From JACDAV01 sp964626755 (GTDB lineage Bacteria > Chloroflexota > Limnocylindria > Limnocylindrales > CSP1-4): a stretch of 64,000 nt of DNA. The notes beneath the pieces were generated by a model. That model was not told where the DNA came from, ran no database searches, and was given only the letters and a program-made list of their open reading frames with translations. The translations under genes were made by a program, and so were the position numbers. The stretch is from assembly GCA_964626755.1 (NCBI GenBank), contig CAZVGO010000042.1:1-64000 (forward strand), read 5' to 3'. Below, in pieces: positions 42,523 through 54,481 of this stretch; positions within the stretch are counted from its first letter, which is position 1, and each line of letters begins with the position of its first letter.

Positions 42523-42824
42523 TCCAACCTCCAGAGGTGGGCGGAGTCAGGGTCCGCCTGCGCACGATCGAACCCACGTGACGCGAGTGCGCGCGTCCCC
42601 TGTGCCCGCAGCCCCTCCCGGAGAGCGAACGAGCCCGTCACGCGGGCGTCACGCTCCTGCCCGAGCCCTTGCCACAGCTCCTTTCCTGCTTCCGGGCACC
42701 CGAAATCCGCTCCTTGGGCGGCGGGGGCGCCTCGACCGTGGGGCACGTCACGAACGCGACGGCCCTGATTCTGGTGACTTCTGTCACCGCCTGCTGGCCC
42801 ATCGCGCAACCCGCTGTGGATACG
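42523..42824. other. Intergenic region, no clear gene
   Basis: A 302-bp stretch between the secreted-protein gene and the HAD gene, both on the minus strand. It should hold the promoter of the secreted-protein gene. I see only a short palindrome GGTGAC-TTCT-GTCACC (42773-42788). A small plus-strand reading frame (42669-42956) has no ribosome site and overlaps the HAD gene, so it is not called. Confidence 0.4.
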
Positions 42825-43808
42825 TCAGCCTGGGACGACGCCCTCGCTGGCACTCGTCGCGTCGGGACGGCCAGCCGGCGCGGGCGGGTCCCAGCGGCCC
42901 TCACCCCAGACCTCCGGCCCGCAGATGAACGGTGCCTGCCGCGGCGGACGAAGTGATGACGGATCGGCGCGCCAGCCCTCGATGGTCGCCGCCAGCCAGG
43001 TGTCGATCTCCGTGAACTCCGTCCAGCGCCGGAACGGCCAGCTGTTCTCGATGCACAGCTTCGTCAGCGCCCCCTTCGCGAACACGACGTCGCTATACCC
43101 CGCGGCGTAGCGGTCGCTCTCGCCGTCGCCGACGAAGACGACAGCCCGACCGGCGGCCTGATGGGCGAGGACGCGGTTGCGTTTGCACGTCCCGCAGACG
43201 AAGCAAGCCGGGTGGCCATTCGGGAACTCGATCCGGGCACGCCCCTGCGCATCGAACGTCGTCGACGCGCTGACCACCGGGACGTCCGGGACGCCGAGCG
43301 CGGCGAGCGCGGCCGGGATGAAGAACCCGAACCCGTCGCTCACGACCTCGATCGGGATGCCGGCCGCCTCTGCCCGACCGGCGAGCAAGGGGAAGCCCGG
43401 GTCGTGCGGCTGCGCGGCGGCGAACCGTCGGAGCTGGTCCGGATCGGTCGTGATGAGCCCGACCTCCCACTCCATCAGCCGCCGCGACCCGACGAGGCCC
43501 GCGTCGTACTCGACCGCCCGTGCCTCCCATTCCGCGGTGACGAAATCGGCCATGAGCGCATCCGAGACATCGGTCTGGGCGATCGTCCCGTCGTAGTCGA
43601 CGAGGATCGCGAGTGGCGGCGTCGTCGGATCGAGGGGCGGTGGTGGGGCGGCCCTACCGGACACGGAGACGCCCGCCAGGGTGGCGGGCGCCGAAGTCGG
43701 GTCGGAGGGCCGGACGCCTTTGGCCATTGTGGGTGGCGACCGCGAGATGAACCGGCGTGGTGGCCGGCGTGCAGATACCGACCTCGGGGGTCCGCCACGC
43801 TCATTCAT
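42825..43808 (-). CDS. HAD-superfamily phosphatase, MtnX-like
   Basis: A phosphoserine-phosphatase-like hydrolase. ILVDYDGTIAQTDVSD carries the nucleophile Asp (DxDxT). VVFVGDGESDRYAAGYSDVVFAKG holds the third-motif acidic pair, and the pattern resembles MtnX (methionine salvage) or phosphoserine phosphatase. A CFVCGTCKRNRV segment, unusual for MtnX, adds three cysteines. Disordered N- and C-termini are Pro/Arg-rich. The ATG at 43808 gives 327 residues; an ATG at 43727 gives 300. Last gene of a minus-strand run that starts with the ABC exporter. Confidence 0.75.
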   Translation of the reverse strand: MNERGGPPRSVSARRPPRRFISRSPPTMAKGVRPSDPTSAPATLAGVSVSGRAAPPPPLDPTTPPLAILVDYDGTIAQTDVSDALMADFVTAEWEARAVEYDAGLVGSRRLMEWEVGLITTDPDQLRRFAAAQPHDPGFPLLAGRAEAAGIPIEVVSDGFGFFIPAALAALGVPDVPVVSASTTFDAQGRARIEFPNGHPACFVCGTCKRNRVLAHQAAGRAVVFVGDGESDRYAAGYSDVVFAKGALTKLCIENSWPFRRWTEFTEIDTWLAATIEGWRADPSSLRPPRQAPFICGPEVWGEGRWDPPAPAGRPDATSASEGVVPG

Positions 43809-43873
43809 CGCACGGCGACTACCGGCAATGGCACGAGCGGTCTGCAGGAAGGCCGCCGGTTCGGGATCTCGAT

Positions 43874-44029
43874 TCAGGCGGTTTCCTGGTCGAGCTCGAG
43901 GGTTTCCTCGTCCGACTCCTCGGTCAGCTTCAGCCAGACGAACAGGCCGGCGAGGACGACGAGCGGAATGATGATCAACGCGCCCAGTGTGATCCCGAGA
44001 GCGACGGCGACCGTCTTGAGTGCCTTCAT
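43874..44029 (-). CDS. Small membrane protein (51 aa)
   Basis: MKALKTVAVALGITLGALI begins one long hydrophobic helix, followed by a short acidic tail (LTEESDEETLELDQETA). AGGAGGT lies just before the ATG. It starts 16 bp after the 178-residue orphan gene, in the same operon-like run as the ABC exporter and HAD gene. No family is recognised. Confidence 0.65.
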   Translation of the reverse strand: MKALKTVAVALGITLGALIIIPLVVLAGLFVWLKLTEESDEETLELDQETA

Positions 44030-44045
44030 GGGAGACCTCCTGTGA

Positions 44046-44582
44046 TCAGGACCCGGCCTTGGCGGCCGCGCCCGTGGTTGACGAGCGGCGGTGCCGGAGA
44101 CCCGGCCCGTGGGTGACCAGTGCGTCGATGTCGTCGCGAGTGAATTCCGCCAGCACGTGGCGCGTCCCCTGGTGGCCCGTCATCAGGAGCCGGAGCACGA
44201 ACGCCCCGTCCTGCTCGAAGAAGAACACGTCCCGCGGCTTCTGCTCGTCCATGTACCGGCCGAGCACCCGGAACGCCGATTCATAGTAGCCCGCCTCGCC
44301 CGTATCGACCGGCGCCTCGCCCCGGCCGCGGCGGGCCAGCGCCTCCTCCATGAACCGCCCGATGTCGTCGTCGAGGAAGGTCAGCGTCTCCTTGGCGACC
44401 GTGCCGACCGTTTCGGACCAGGGCCCCTCGTCGACGCCTGCGACGACGAGCCCCTGGACGATGAACCCGTCCGGCGCCTCGGCGAGGAGCACTTCCTTCA
44501 TCCCGCGCTGGTCGAGGAATGCGCCGATCGAGCGGAAGACCTCCTCGAAGTCCTGGCGCGGGCTGCCCTCGTAGATCCGCAT
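44046..44582 (-). CDS. Protein of unknown function (178 aa)
   Basis: A soluble-looking protein with MRIYEGSPRQDFEEVFRSIG, KEVLLAEAPDGFIVQGLVV, TLTFLDDDIGRFMEEAL and FFFEQDGAFVLRLLMTGHQG. The doubled alternation of a helical part and a beta hairpin ('EVLLAEAPDGFIVQGLVV' and 'RDVFFFEQDGAFVLRLLM') suggests two copies of one fold. No family name is recognised. It lies 48 bp after the second ABC permease and 16 bp before the small membrane gene. Confidence 0.65.
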   Translation of the reverse strand: MRIYEGSPRQDFEEVFRSIGAFLDQRGMKEVLLAEAPDGFIVQGLVVAGVDEGPWSETVGTVAKETLTFLDDDIGRFMEEALARRGRGEAPVDTGEAGYYESAFRVLGRYMDEQKPRDVFFFEQDGAFVLRLLMTGHQGTRHVLAEFTRDDIDALVTHGPGLRHRRSSTTGAAAKAGS

Positions 44583-44630
44583 CGGCGCTGGGTCCTCTGG
44601 TCGTTCGGCTGGTTCGGCGGTGCGCTGGGG

Positions 44631-45584
44631 TCAGGAGCCGGTGGTCATGTCCAGCAGGCCGCGGTCCTTCGCCCGGTGGACGCTGCGCTGGAAAACTAAC
44701 GCCGCAGCGAGTGTAGCGAGCGCCCCTGTGACCAGCAAGGCGAAAACCGTCTCGAGGGAGCCCGGGGCGGCCCGCCCGGTCACCTCGGCGAACAGGGAAC
44801 CCGGGCCGCCGACGGCACTGATGCCGCCGGGGAACAGCGCCTTCCGGGTGCCCTCGATCCACCACGTCAGCGGCGCCACCAGCCCGGCGACCTGGACCGG
44901 ACCCGGCAGGACCGACAGCGGGAAGACGGCTCCGGTAATGAGGAAAAGCGCGCCGGCGGCCGCCTCCGGGTAAGACCACGACTCCTGGCGCGTCTGGATG
45001 CACACCGCGGCCATCACGACCCCGATCGCGAGGATCGTGACGAGCCCGAGAACGGTGATGACCGCCAGGAGTGGCAAGTTGATCGCGCCGGGATCGAACG
45101 GGACGCCGAGGGCGAGGACCCCGACCGCGAGTGTGATCAACGCGCCCATCGCACCGACGGCGATCCGCGCCACGCCGCGGCCGAGGAGCGTGACGAGGAA
45201 GTCGCTGGGGCTGACGTAGATGTATTTCAGCATCCGATACCGCTCGCGGTCGTCGAGGATCGACCAGGCCAGGCCGGCGATCCCACTGATGACGAACGAC
45301 CAGAGCGCGGTACCGACGACGACGAACGCGCGGAACTCCCGGGTGGACGCGCCGCCGATGACCTCGATCATCACGACGAAGATCAGGGTGGATGCGAGCG
45401 GTTTGGCGACCGAATAGATGAAGAAGAGGAGCGGATCGGTCCAGTTCGCCTCCATCTGCCAGCCGAGCCGAGTTGCGGTCGCGAACGCGCGCCACGTGTC
45501 CTGCCGGCCGCCGCCGCGGGTGCGGACCGGGTCGAACCCGGCCGCGGTTCCCCGGAGACCCGGCGCGATCATCGATTCGCTCAT
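44631..45584 (-). CDS. ABC-2 type permease B
   Basis: Membrane half of an ABC exporter. The 317-residue protein has an Arg/Gly-rich N-terminus, then hydrophobic helices typical of ABC-2 (FRAFVVVGTALWSFVISGIAG, MLKYIYVSPSDFLVTLLGRG, FPLSVLPGPVQVAGLVAPLTWW). The ATG overlaps the stop of the other permease (ATGA). The ILDDRERYRMLKYIY motif is the usual ABC-2 coupling region. Substrate unknown; drug or lipid export is common for such sets. Confidence 0.9.
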   Translation of the reverse strand: MSESMIAPGLRGTAAGFDPVRTRGGGRQDTWRAFATATRLGWQMEANWTDPLLFFIYSVAKPLASTLIFVVMIEVIGGASTREFRAFVVVGTALWSFVISGIAGLAWSILDDRERYRMLKYIYVSPSDFLVTLLGRGVARIAVGAMGALITLAVGVLALGVPFDPGAINLPLLAVITVLGLVTILAIGVVMAAVCIQTRQESWSYPEAAAGALFLITGAVFPLSVLPGPVQVAGLVAPLTWWIEGTRKALFPGGISAVGGPGSLFAEVTGRAAPGSLETVFALLVTGALATLAAALVFQRSVHRAKDRGLLDMTTGS

Positions 45585-46471
45585 TGCCAGCGGATCGACA
45601 GGCGGCCCGCTTCGCGGGCGCGGCGCTCGAGCGTCGTGAGCGCCCAGCGGGCGGCGGCGAAGAAGACGACCGTCATCCCCACGAGAATCAGTGCCTCGAC
45701 CTCCGGCGGCGGCGTGCCGCCCGGGTACGGCGTGCCGGCGAAGGCGAGCTGGCGCATCGCGTCGAGACCCACGGCCAGTGGCAGGAGCGAGATCGAGAGC
45801 GCCCCGAGAATCCCCAGCCGCCCGACCGGGAAGTTCAGCCCGGACACGAAGTAGATCGGCTCCTGGAGGAACTGGGTCAGGTGCCAGGCCTCGCGGCCCC
45901 ACATGAGGAACAGGCTCGCGAGGACCATCCCGAGACCGTACAGGGCGGCCATCGTCAGGCCGAACACCACAAGCAGCAGGAGCCACTGGTCGACGGCGAA
46001 CGACACCCCGTAGACGGTCGTCGCGACGACGAGCACGACGAAGGCGCGCGAGGAGCTCAGGACGAAGCCGCCGACCGCCATCCCGAGCAGGACGGACATG
46101 AAGTCCATCGGCGCGGCGAAATAGAGCTCGAGGTTGCCCTGGCTCTTCTCCCACCACAGCTGCTGGGCCATCATCCAGATGACATTGAGCCAGAACGCCG
46201 TCATCGCTCCCCCGATCACGACAAAGCCGATGTACTCGGGCGGTGCCTGGAGGGCGCGGTAGACGAAAACGAAGGCTGACGTGGCGAGGAACGGGAGGAG
46301 AATCTCGAAGAACACCCACGACTTCTCGCGGATCAACCCGCGAACTCGCGGGTAGGCCCGCCCGGCCACCGTCCGGAGGTTCGTCAGGACCACCTGGCGG
46401 CGGGTCCAGACAGCCGCCTCGCGCGGACTCGCGGCGAGGTCGTGGGCGAAGGGCGAGCTCCTGGTGGTCAT
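45581..46471 (-). CDS. ABC-2 type permease A
   Basis: A 296-residue membrane protein with an LIREKSWVFFEILLPFLATSA start, FWLNVIWMMAQQLWWEKSQGNLELYFAAPMDF in pieces typical of ABC-2 coupling helices, and five or six further hydrophobic segments (VGISLLPL-like ILGALSISLLPLAVGL). The ATG overlaps the ATPase stop (ATGA). Together with permease B it should form a heterodimeric channel. Confidence 0.9.
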   Translation of the reverse strand: MTTRSSPFAHDLAASPREAAVWTRRQVVLTNLRTVAGRAYPRVRGLIREKSWVFFEILLPFLATSAFVFVYRALQAPPEYIGFVVIGGAMTAFWLNVIWMMAQQLWWEKSQGNLELYFAAPMDFMSVLLGMAVGGFVLSSSRAFVVLVVATTVYGVSFAVDQWLLLLVVFGLTMAALYGLGMVLASLFLMWGREAWHLTQFLQEPIYFVSGLNFPVGRLGILGALSISLLPLAVGLDAMRQLAFAGTPYPGGTPPPEVEALILVGMTVVFFAAARWALTTLERRAREAGRLSIRWQ

Positions 46472-47505
46472 GCGGTTTGCGCCTCGGCCGGCTGGTCCGC
46501 CTCGTCGAAGCCGCGGCCGACCAGCTCGACGAACACGTCCTCGAGCGTCGGCTCGGACTTGCGGAGGGCCTGGATCTGGGCGCTCAGCCCGCCCAGCGCC
46601 CCGACCACGCCGCCGAGGGCGGCGTCGTCCTCGAGGACGAGGTTGACGACGACGGTCTGGCGGTCGGCGCCGTCGCCGTTGGCTGCGTCGGTGGCCGCCT
46701 GGGAGGCGCTGACGACGCCGGGCAGCCTGGCGAGCGCTGCGGCGCCGCCGTCGAGCCGGTCGAGCTCGAGCCGGAAGATCGACTCCCGCTGGACGCGCTT
46801 CTTCAGTTCGTCCGGCGTCCCGATTGCGAGGATCCGGCCGTGGTCGACGATGGCGATTCGCTCGCACAGCTCGTCCGCCTCGGCCATGTAGTGCGTCGTG
46901 AGCAACACGGTTCGCTCCGGCACCGCGGACTTCCACTGGAGGATCAGCTCGCGGACGGATCGCGCCGCCGAAACGTCGAGGCCGAGCGTCGGCTCGTCGA
47001 GGAAGAAGATCCACGGATCGTTGAGCAGCCCGCGCGCCATGTTCATCTTCTGGCGCTGGCCGGTCGACAGCGTCGAGACCCGCTGCTGGCGTTGTTCGTC
47101 GAGCCCGACCGCCTCGATGAGCTCGTCGACCCGCCGCCATCCGTCGCGTGTCGGCAGCCCGTAGAACTGGCTGAACATCCAGAGCTGCTCGCGGACCGTC
47201 AGGATCCCGTAGCCGGATTGCTCGCCGCCCGCGACCATGTTCATGATCCGCCGGATCTGCTTCGTCTCGCGCACGACGTCGAAGCCGAAGACGCGGGCCG
47301 TCCCGCTCGACGGAAGCAGGAGCGTCGTGAGGATCTTGATGAGGGTCGTCTTGCCCGCGCCGTTGGGCCCGAGCAGGCCGAAGAACTCGCCCGGCGCGAC
47401 CTGCAGGTCGACGCCGTCGAGGGCCGTGATGTCCTTCGGCTTGGCCTGGTAGACGCGGCGCACGGCGCGCACGTCGATGGCCGGTTCCGGGCTCGTGGCG
47501 GGCAT
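46468..47505 (-). CDS. ABC exporter ATP-binding protein
   Basis: Cytoplasmic ATPase of the exporter. Walker A is GPNGAGKTT, the signature is LSTGQRQKMNMARGL, Walker B is WIFFLDEPTLGLD and the switch His is in LLTTHYMAEADELC. The last 100 residues form an accessory domain (DUF4162-like) with ANGDGADRQTVVVNL. The usual SGG of the signature reads STG. It is first of three overlapping genes, 48 bp after psuG. Confidence 0.95.
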   Translation of the reverse strand: MPATSPEPAIDVRAVRRVYQAKPKDITALDGVDLQVAPGEFFGLLGPNGAGKTTLIKILTTLLLPSSGTARVFGFDVVRETKQIRRIMNMVAGGEQSGYGILTVREQLWMFSQFYGLPTRDGWRRVDELIEAVGLDEQRQQRVSTLSTGQRQKMNMARGLLNDPWIFFLDEPTLGLDVSAARSVRELILQWKSAVPERTVLLTTHYMAEADELCERIAIVDHGRILAIGTPDELKKRVQRESIFRLELDRLDGGAAALARLPGVVSASQAATDAANGDGADRQTVVVNLVLEDDAALGGVVGALGGLSAQIQALRKSEPTLEDVFVELVGRGFDEADQPAEAQTA

Positions 47506-47553
47506 GAAGCTCCCGGGGTCGGAGGTCGGGGTGGGGCGGCAGTATACGCCCGG

Positions 47554-48486
<933 letters not shown>

Positions 48487-48550
48487 CAGCGCAGCGTACG
48501 CCGCGAGACTGGGCAACGGAGGCGCGGCGGTGACCGCTAGCCTCTGCGCG

Positions 48551-50599
48551 ATGGCTCGCCGCCCCATGGTTCCGGAGGACATTCGCCGGCAGGTCGTCGT
48601 GGAAGAGCACGACCTCTCCCCCGACGGCGCCTTCGCGGTTGTCGTTCGCCGATTCGTCCAGCGCAACGGGTACGCATCTGAGCTGTGGGTCGTCCCGCTC
48701 GGCAGCGGGCGCCCGCGCCGGCTGACGAGCGGACGAGTTCGAGACGGCTCCCCGCGGATCTCGCCCGACGGAAGTCGGGTCGCGTTGATCCGCCGCGAGC
48801 TCGATGGTCGCGAGCGTCCGGGCAGGCTGATGGTCGCCGAGCTTCGCGGATCCGGGCGGGCGCGGGCGGTCGCCACCGGGGGCCTGGCGGCGAGCAGCGT
48901 CGCGTGGTCGCCGACCGGGGATCGGCTGGCGATCACCGCGGAGGCCGGACCGCCTCGATTCCTCGTCGGACCGAAGCCGCGTGGCGGAGCGACCCCGCTT
49001 GCGAGACGAATCCGGCGGATCGACTGGCGCTACGACGAGGTGGGGCACGTCGACCGGCGGGAGCACCTCTTCGTCATCGACGCGGGGAAACGGCGAATCC
49101 GCGGCCGGCCGCGCCCGCCCGTCCAGCTGACCGAGGGTGACTTCACGGTCGAAGGCGCGGCCTGGCACCCGAGCGGCAAATCGATCGTGTTCGCTGCCGA
49201 CCGAGGACGCGAGGCGGATCTCCATCCGCGGACGACGATCTGGTCGGTCCCGGCGAAGGGTGGCCGCGAACCCGTCGAGGTACTGGCGCTCGACGGCTGG
49301 GCGGCGCGGCCGGCCTACTCGCCCGATGGTCGATGGCTGTGCGCCGCGGGAGTCGCGGAGGCGGACCCGGTCGACGACGTCAGTCCGGGGCTGTTCGTTG
49401 GCCCGGCCGACGGGTCCGCCCCAGCCGTCGCGCTGGCGCCGGATCTCGACCGGCCCGTGGGCGCATGGTCGGACACCGACCTCACCGGCTGGATGACGAC
49501 TCCGCGCTCAGGCCCCACGTGGGTGAGCGACGATCGAATCGTCGCCCTCGTCTCCGATTCGGGACGGGACTTGCCGTGGTCGTTCCGTGTCAATCCGGCG
49601 ACCGGACGACCGCGGGAATCGCCGGCTCCCCTCCTCCGCGCCGACGCGGCGTGCCGCTCGCTGGCCGTGGCCGCGCCCGCCGGCCGGGACCCGGTCGTCT
49701 CGGTGGTCGGCACCGACGGTTCGCGCGCGATGGAGCTGATGACGGTCGACGCGTCCCGCTTCCGGACGTGGACAACCATGGGGTCCGCCTGGCAGCGGCG
49801 GCTCGTCGTGCCCGAGATGCGCGTGGTCCACGCCCCGGGCCCCGGCGGTCCGATCGAGACCTGGATCGCCTCGCCGCCCGACGCGGGGGATGCGCCGCTG
49901 CCCACGGTGGTCGACGTCCACGGCGGCCCGCTGGGTGCGTGGGCGCCGGCCCCGGCGGTCGAGGTTCATCTACTTGTCGCGCGGGGCTATCGGGTCGTGA
50001 TGCCGAACATCCGCGGCTCGGCCGGCTACGGGGCGGACTGGATCCGGCCCCAGCTCGGCGACTCGGGCGGCGTCGACGCGGCCGATGTCCACACGGCGAT
50101 CGACCATGTCGTCGAGCTCGGCCTGACGGATCCGAAGCGACTCGGCGTGCTCGGGGTGTCGTACGGCGGCTTCATGGTCCACTGGCTGATCGGGACGAGC
50201 GATCGCTTTCGGGCGGCCGTGTCGGAGAACGGCGTGGCGAACCAAGTGAGCGCATGGGCGAACTGCGACAGCGGCGTGGAATTCGACCGCTCGTCGCTGA
50301 TGGGCGACCCGCTGACCGAGGAGGGGATGCTCAAGCTGTGGCGGCAGTCGCCGCTGCGCCTCGTCGCATCGATCCGAACCCCCCTGCTGATGCTCCAGGG
50401 CGAGGCCGATCGGCGATGCCCACCGGCGGACAACGAGCAGTTATTCGTCGCGCTGCGGACGCTGGGCCGCGAGGTCGAATACGTCCTCTTCCCCGACGAG
50501 TTCCACACGTTCTCGGTGACCGGCCGGCCGGACCGCCGGATCGACCGGATGACGCGAATGCTCGACTGGTTCGACCGCCACCTGCTCGGTCGCGCCTGA
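48551..50599 (+). CDS. S9-family prolyl oligopeptidase-type peptidase
   Basis: A cytoplasmic serine peptidase of about 682 residues. The N-terminal part is a beta-propeller with repeated SPDGxxVA-like units (GSPRISPDGSRVALIRREL, SVAWSPTGDRLAIT, PAYSPDGRWLCAAG). The C-terminal alpha/beta hydrolase domain has the catalytic Ser in GVSYGGF, the Asp in QGEADRRCPP and the His in DEFHTFSVTG. It likely acts on short peptides, like dipeptidyl or acylaminoacyl peptidases. An ATG at 48566 could be the true start. Confidence 0.9.
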   Translation: MARRPMVPEDIRRQVVVEEHDLSPDGAFAVVVRRFVQRNGYASELWVVPLGSGRPRRLTSGRVRDGSPRISPDGSRVALIRRELDGRERPGRLMVAELRGSGRARAVATGGLAASSVAWSPTGDRLAITAEAGPPRFLVGPKPRGGATPLARRIRRIDWRYDEVGHVDRREHLFVIDAGKRRIRGRPRPPVQLTEGDFTVEGAAWHPSGKSIVFAADRGREADLHPRTTIWSVPAKGGREPVEVLALDGWAARPAYSPDGRWLCAAGVAEADPVDDVSPGLFVGPADGSAPAVALAPDLDRPVGAWSDTDLTGWMTTPRSGPTWVSDDRIVALVSDSGRDLPWSFRVNPATGRPRESPAPLLRADAACRSLAVAAPAGRDPVVSVVGTDGSRAMELMTVDASRFRTWTTMGSAWQRRLVVPEMRVVHAPGPGGPIETWIASPPDAGDAPLPTVVDVHGGPLGAWAPAPAVEVHLLVARGYRVVMPNIRGSAGYGADWIRPQLGDSGGVDAADVHTAIDHVVELGLTDPKRLGVLGVSYGGFMVHWLIGTSDRFRAAVSENGVANQVSAWANCDSGVEFDRSSLMGDPLTEEGMLKLWRQSPLRLVASIRTPLLMLQGEADRRCPPADNEQLFVALRTLGREVEYVLFPDEFHTFSVTGRPDRRIDRMTRMLDWFDRHLLGRA

Positions 50600-50616
50600 A
50601 CTCTCGCCGCGCGGAA

Positions 50617-51576
50617 TCAGCCGAGCGGCAGCTCGGGCGGTGGCGTGTTGAGCTGCCTCGCCGCCGTGCGGTGTCCGGCCAGGGCCGCCGACTGGAGCGC
50701 CGCGGCGAGCGAGCGACCCGCCGCCCGTGACGTGAGCCAGTCGACGATGAAGCCCGCGTCGAACGCGTCGCCCGCGCCCGTCGTGTCGGCGGCACGAAGC
50801 CGGGTCGTCGCGACCTCGAACCGCAGCCGGCTTCCTTGCTCGAGCGCCATGACCGTCGCACCTCGGGCTCCGCGTTTCACGACCGCGATGGGAGCAAGGT
50901 CGAGGAGTCCCTCGGCGTGGTCACGTCCGACGAGCGCATCCGCCTCCGCCGCGGTCGCGAACAGAAGGTCGGGCCCCGCATCCCGAACGAGGGAAACGGC
51001 GGCGAGACGCCCGCGCGCGAGCAGCGGACCGATCGACGCGAGATCGATGCTGACGAGGCCGCCGGCGGTCCGCGCGAGCTGAATGGCCCGGCGCGCGGCC
51101 GCGCCGAGTGGTTCGCCGACGAGCGAGTACGCCGGCAGGTGGAGCAATGACACACGCTTGAACCAGGCCGCGTCGAGCTCCCCGGGCGTCAGGCGATCCG
51201 CCGCACCGCGGTCGGCGACGAACGAGCGCTCCCCGGTGGGCGAAACGAAAACTCCAATCCTGCCGGTGCGCTCGCCGGCGACGCGGACCACGCGGCTGAC
51301 GACACGGTCCGACCGAACCGCCGCGACGAGCGCGCGTCCCGCCGGGTCGCGACCCACTGCGCCGATGAGCGTGGTCCGCGCCCCGAGGCGCCCCAGCCAG
51401 CGCGCGGTGTTTGCCGCCGATCCGCCCTGGCGCAGCGTCACCCGGCCCGGGACATCGGTCCCCGCGACGAGGGCATCGTCCGGCGCGAGCACCACGTCGA
51501 GCATGAGGTCGCCGAGCACCACGACGCGGGGTACGAATCGGCGCGATCGGCGGGCCGGAACGGGCAGGCGGGGCAT
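50617..51576 (-). CDS. PfkB-family carbohydrate kinase
   Basis: A ribokinase-like sugar kinase. GGSAANTARWLGRLGARTTLIGAVG is the N-terminal PfkB signature and DTTGAGDAFDAGFI is the C-terminal signature with the catalytic Asp. The 319 residues are normal. Possible substrates include ribose, pseudouridine (as PsuK for PsuG) or fructose; no residue seen here decides. It converges on the S9 peptidase (stops 17 bp apart) and starts about 108 bp before tkt on the other strand. Confidence 0.88.
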   Translation of the reverse strand: MPRLPVPARRSRRFVPRVVVLGDLMLDVVLAPDDALVAGTDVPGRVTLRQGGSAANTARWLGRLGARTTLIGAVGRDPAGRALVAAVRSDRVVSRVVRVAGERTGRIGVFVSPTGERSFVADRGAADRLTPGELDAAWFKRVSLLHLPAYSLVGEPLGAAARRAIQLARTAGGLVSIDLASIGPLLARGRLAAVSLVRDAGPDLLFATAAEADALVGRDHAEGLLDLAPIAVVKRGARGATVMALEQGSRLRFEVATTRLRAADTTGAGDAFDAGFIVDWLTSRAAGRSLAAALQSAALAGHRTAARQLNTPPPELPLG

Positions 51577-51684
51577 CTCGCGAGGATACCCATCTGCAAC
51601 GTCGTGGGCCGTTTCGGTTGGGAAGGAAGGTTGACTGGCCCGCCGTACAATGCGGTCCCCGTCGCCCGAACGGAGTTCTTCATC

Positions 51685-53846
<2,162 letters not shown>

Positions 53847-53847
<1 letters not shown>

Positions 53848-54308
53848 TGCGGGTCGCGCTCTCAGCCGACCACGCCGGCGCGGCGCTCAAGGCGGAGCTG
53901 GTCCGCCGGCTGGGCGCCGCCGGGCTGGGACACGAGCTGGCCGATCTCGGCGGAGACGGCTCCGACCCGTCCGACGACTATCCGGACTTCGCCCGGCGTC
54001 TGGGTCGGGCCATCCGCGACGGCGAGGCGGACCGCGGCATCCTCATCTGCGGCTCCGGGGTTGGCGCGTCGATCGCCGCGTGCAAGATCCGGGGCGTCAG
54101 GGCCGCCGTGTGCCACGACACGTACTCCGCCCACCAGGGCGTCGAGCACGACGACATGAACATCCTCGTGCTTGGCGCGCGGGTCATCGGTCCGGACCTC
54201 GCATACGAAGCGTGCATCGCGTTCCTCGGGGCGACCTTCAGCGGCGAGCCGCGCCATCGACGGCGCCTCGACAAGGTCCTCGCCATCGAGGCCGAAGAAT
54301 GCGGCTGA
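53847..54308 (+). CDS. rpiB: Ribose-5-phosphate isomerase B
   Basis: Interconverts ribose-5- and ribulose-5-phosphate. The 153-residue product has SADHAGAALKAELV, DDYPDFARRLGRAI, ICGSGVGASIAACK and CHDTYSAHQGVEHDDMNILVLGARVIG, the complete RpiB/LacAB pattern. It starts on the last base of the tkt stop (TGATG) and so is translationally coupled. This makes a two-gene pentose phosphate operon. Confidence 0.95.
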
Positions 54309-54481
54309 CCAGCTACTCGGAGTGGCCGTCCCGCCACGAAGCTGCGGTCGCCGGGCCGGAGGGTCCTCGAAGCCATCCATTCCTTGCTTACTCATCCTGT
54401 GCCCGCTAGTGACAGTGGCAGGCGCCAACGATCCAGGGTGGCACAATCGCCAGTAGAGGGGCGACTGCTTGAATCGCGCGT

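Noticed and set aside
42669..42956. 95-codon plus-strand frame in and past the 302-bp gap
   Set aside because: It overlaps the start of the HAD gene region, lacks a ribosome site and has no recognisable fold.
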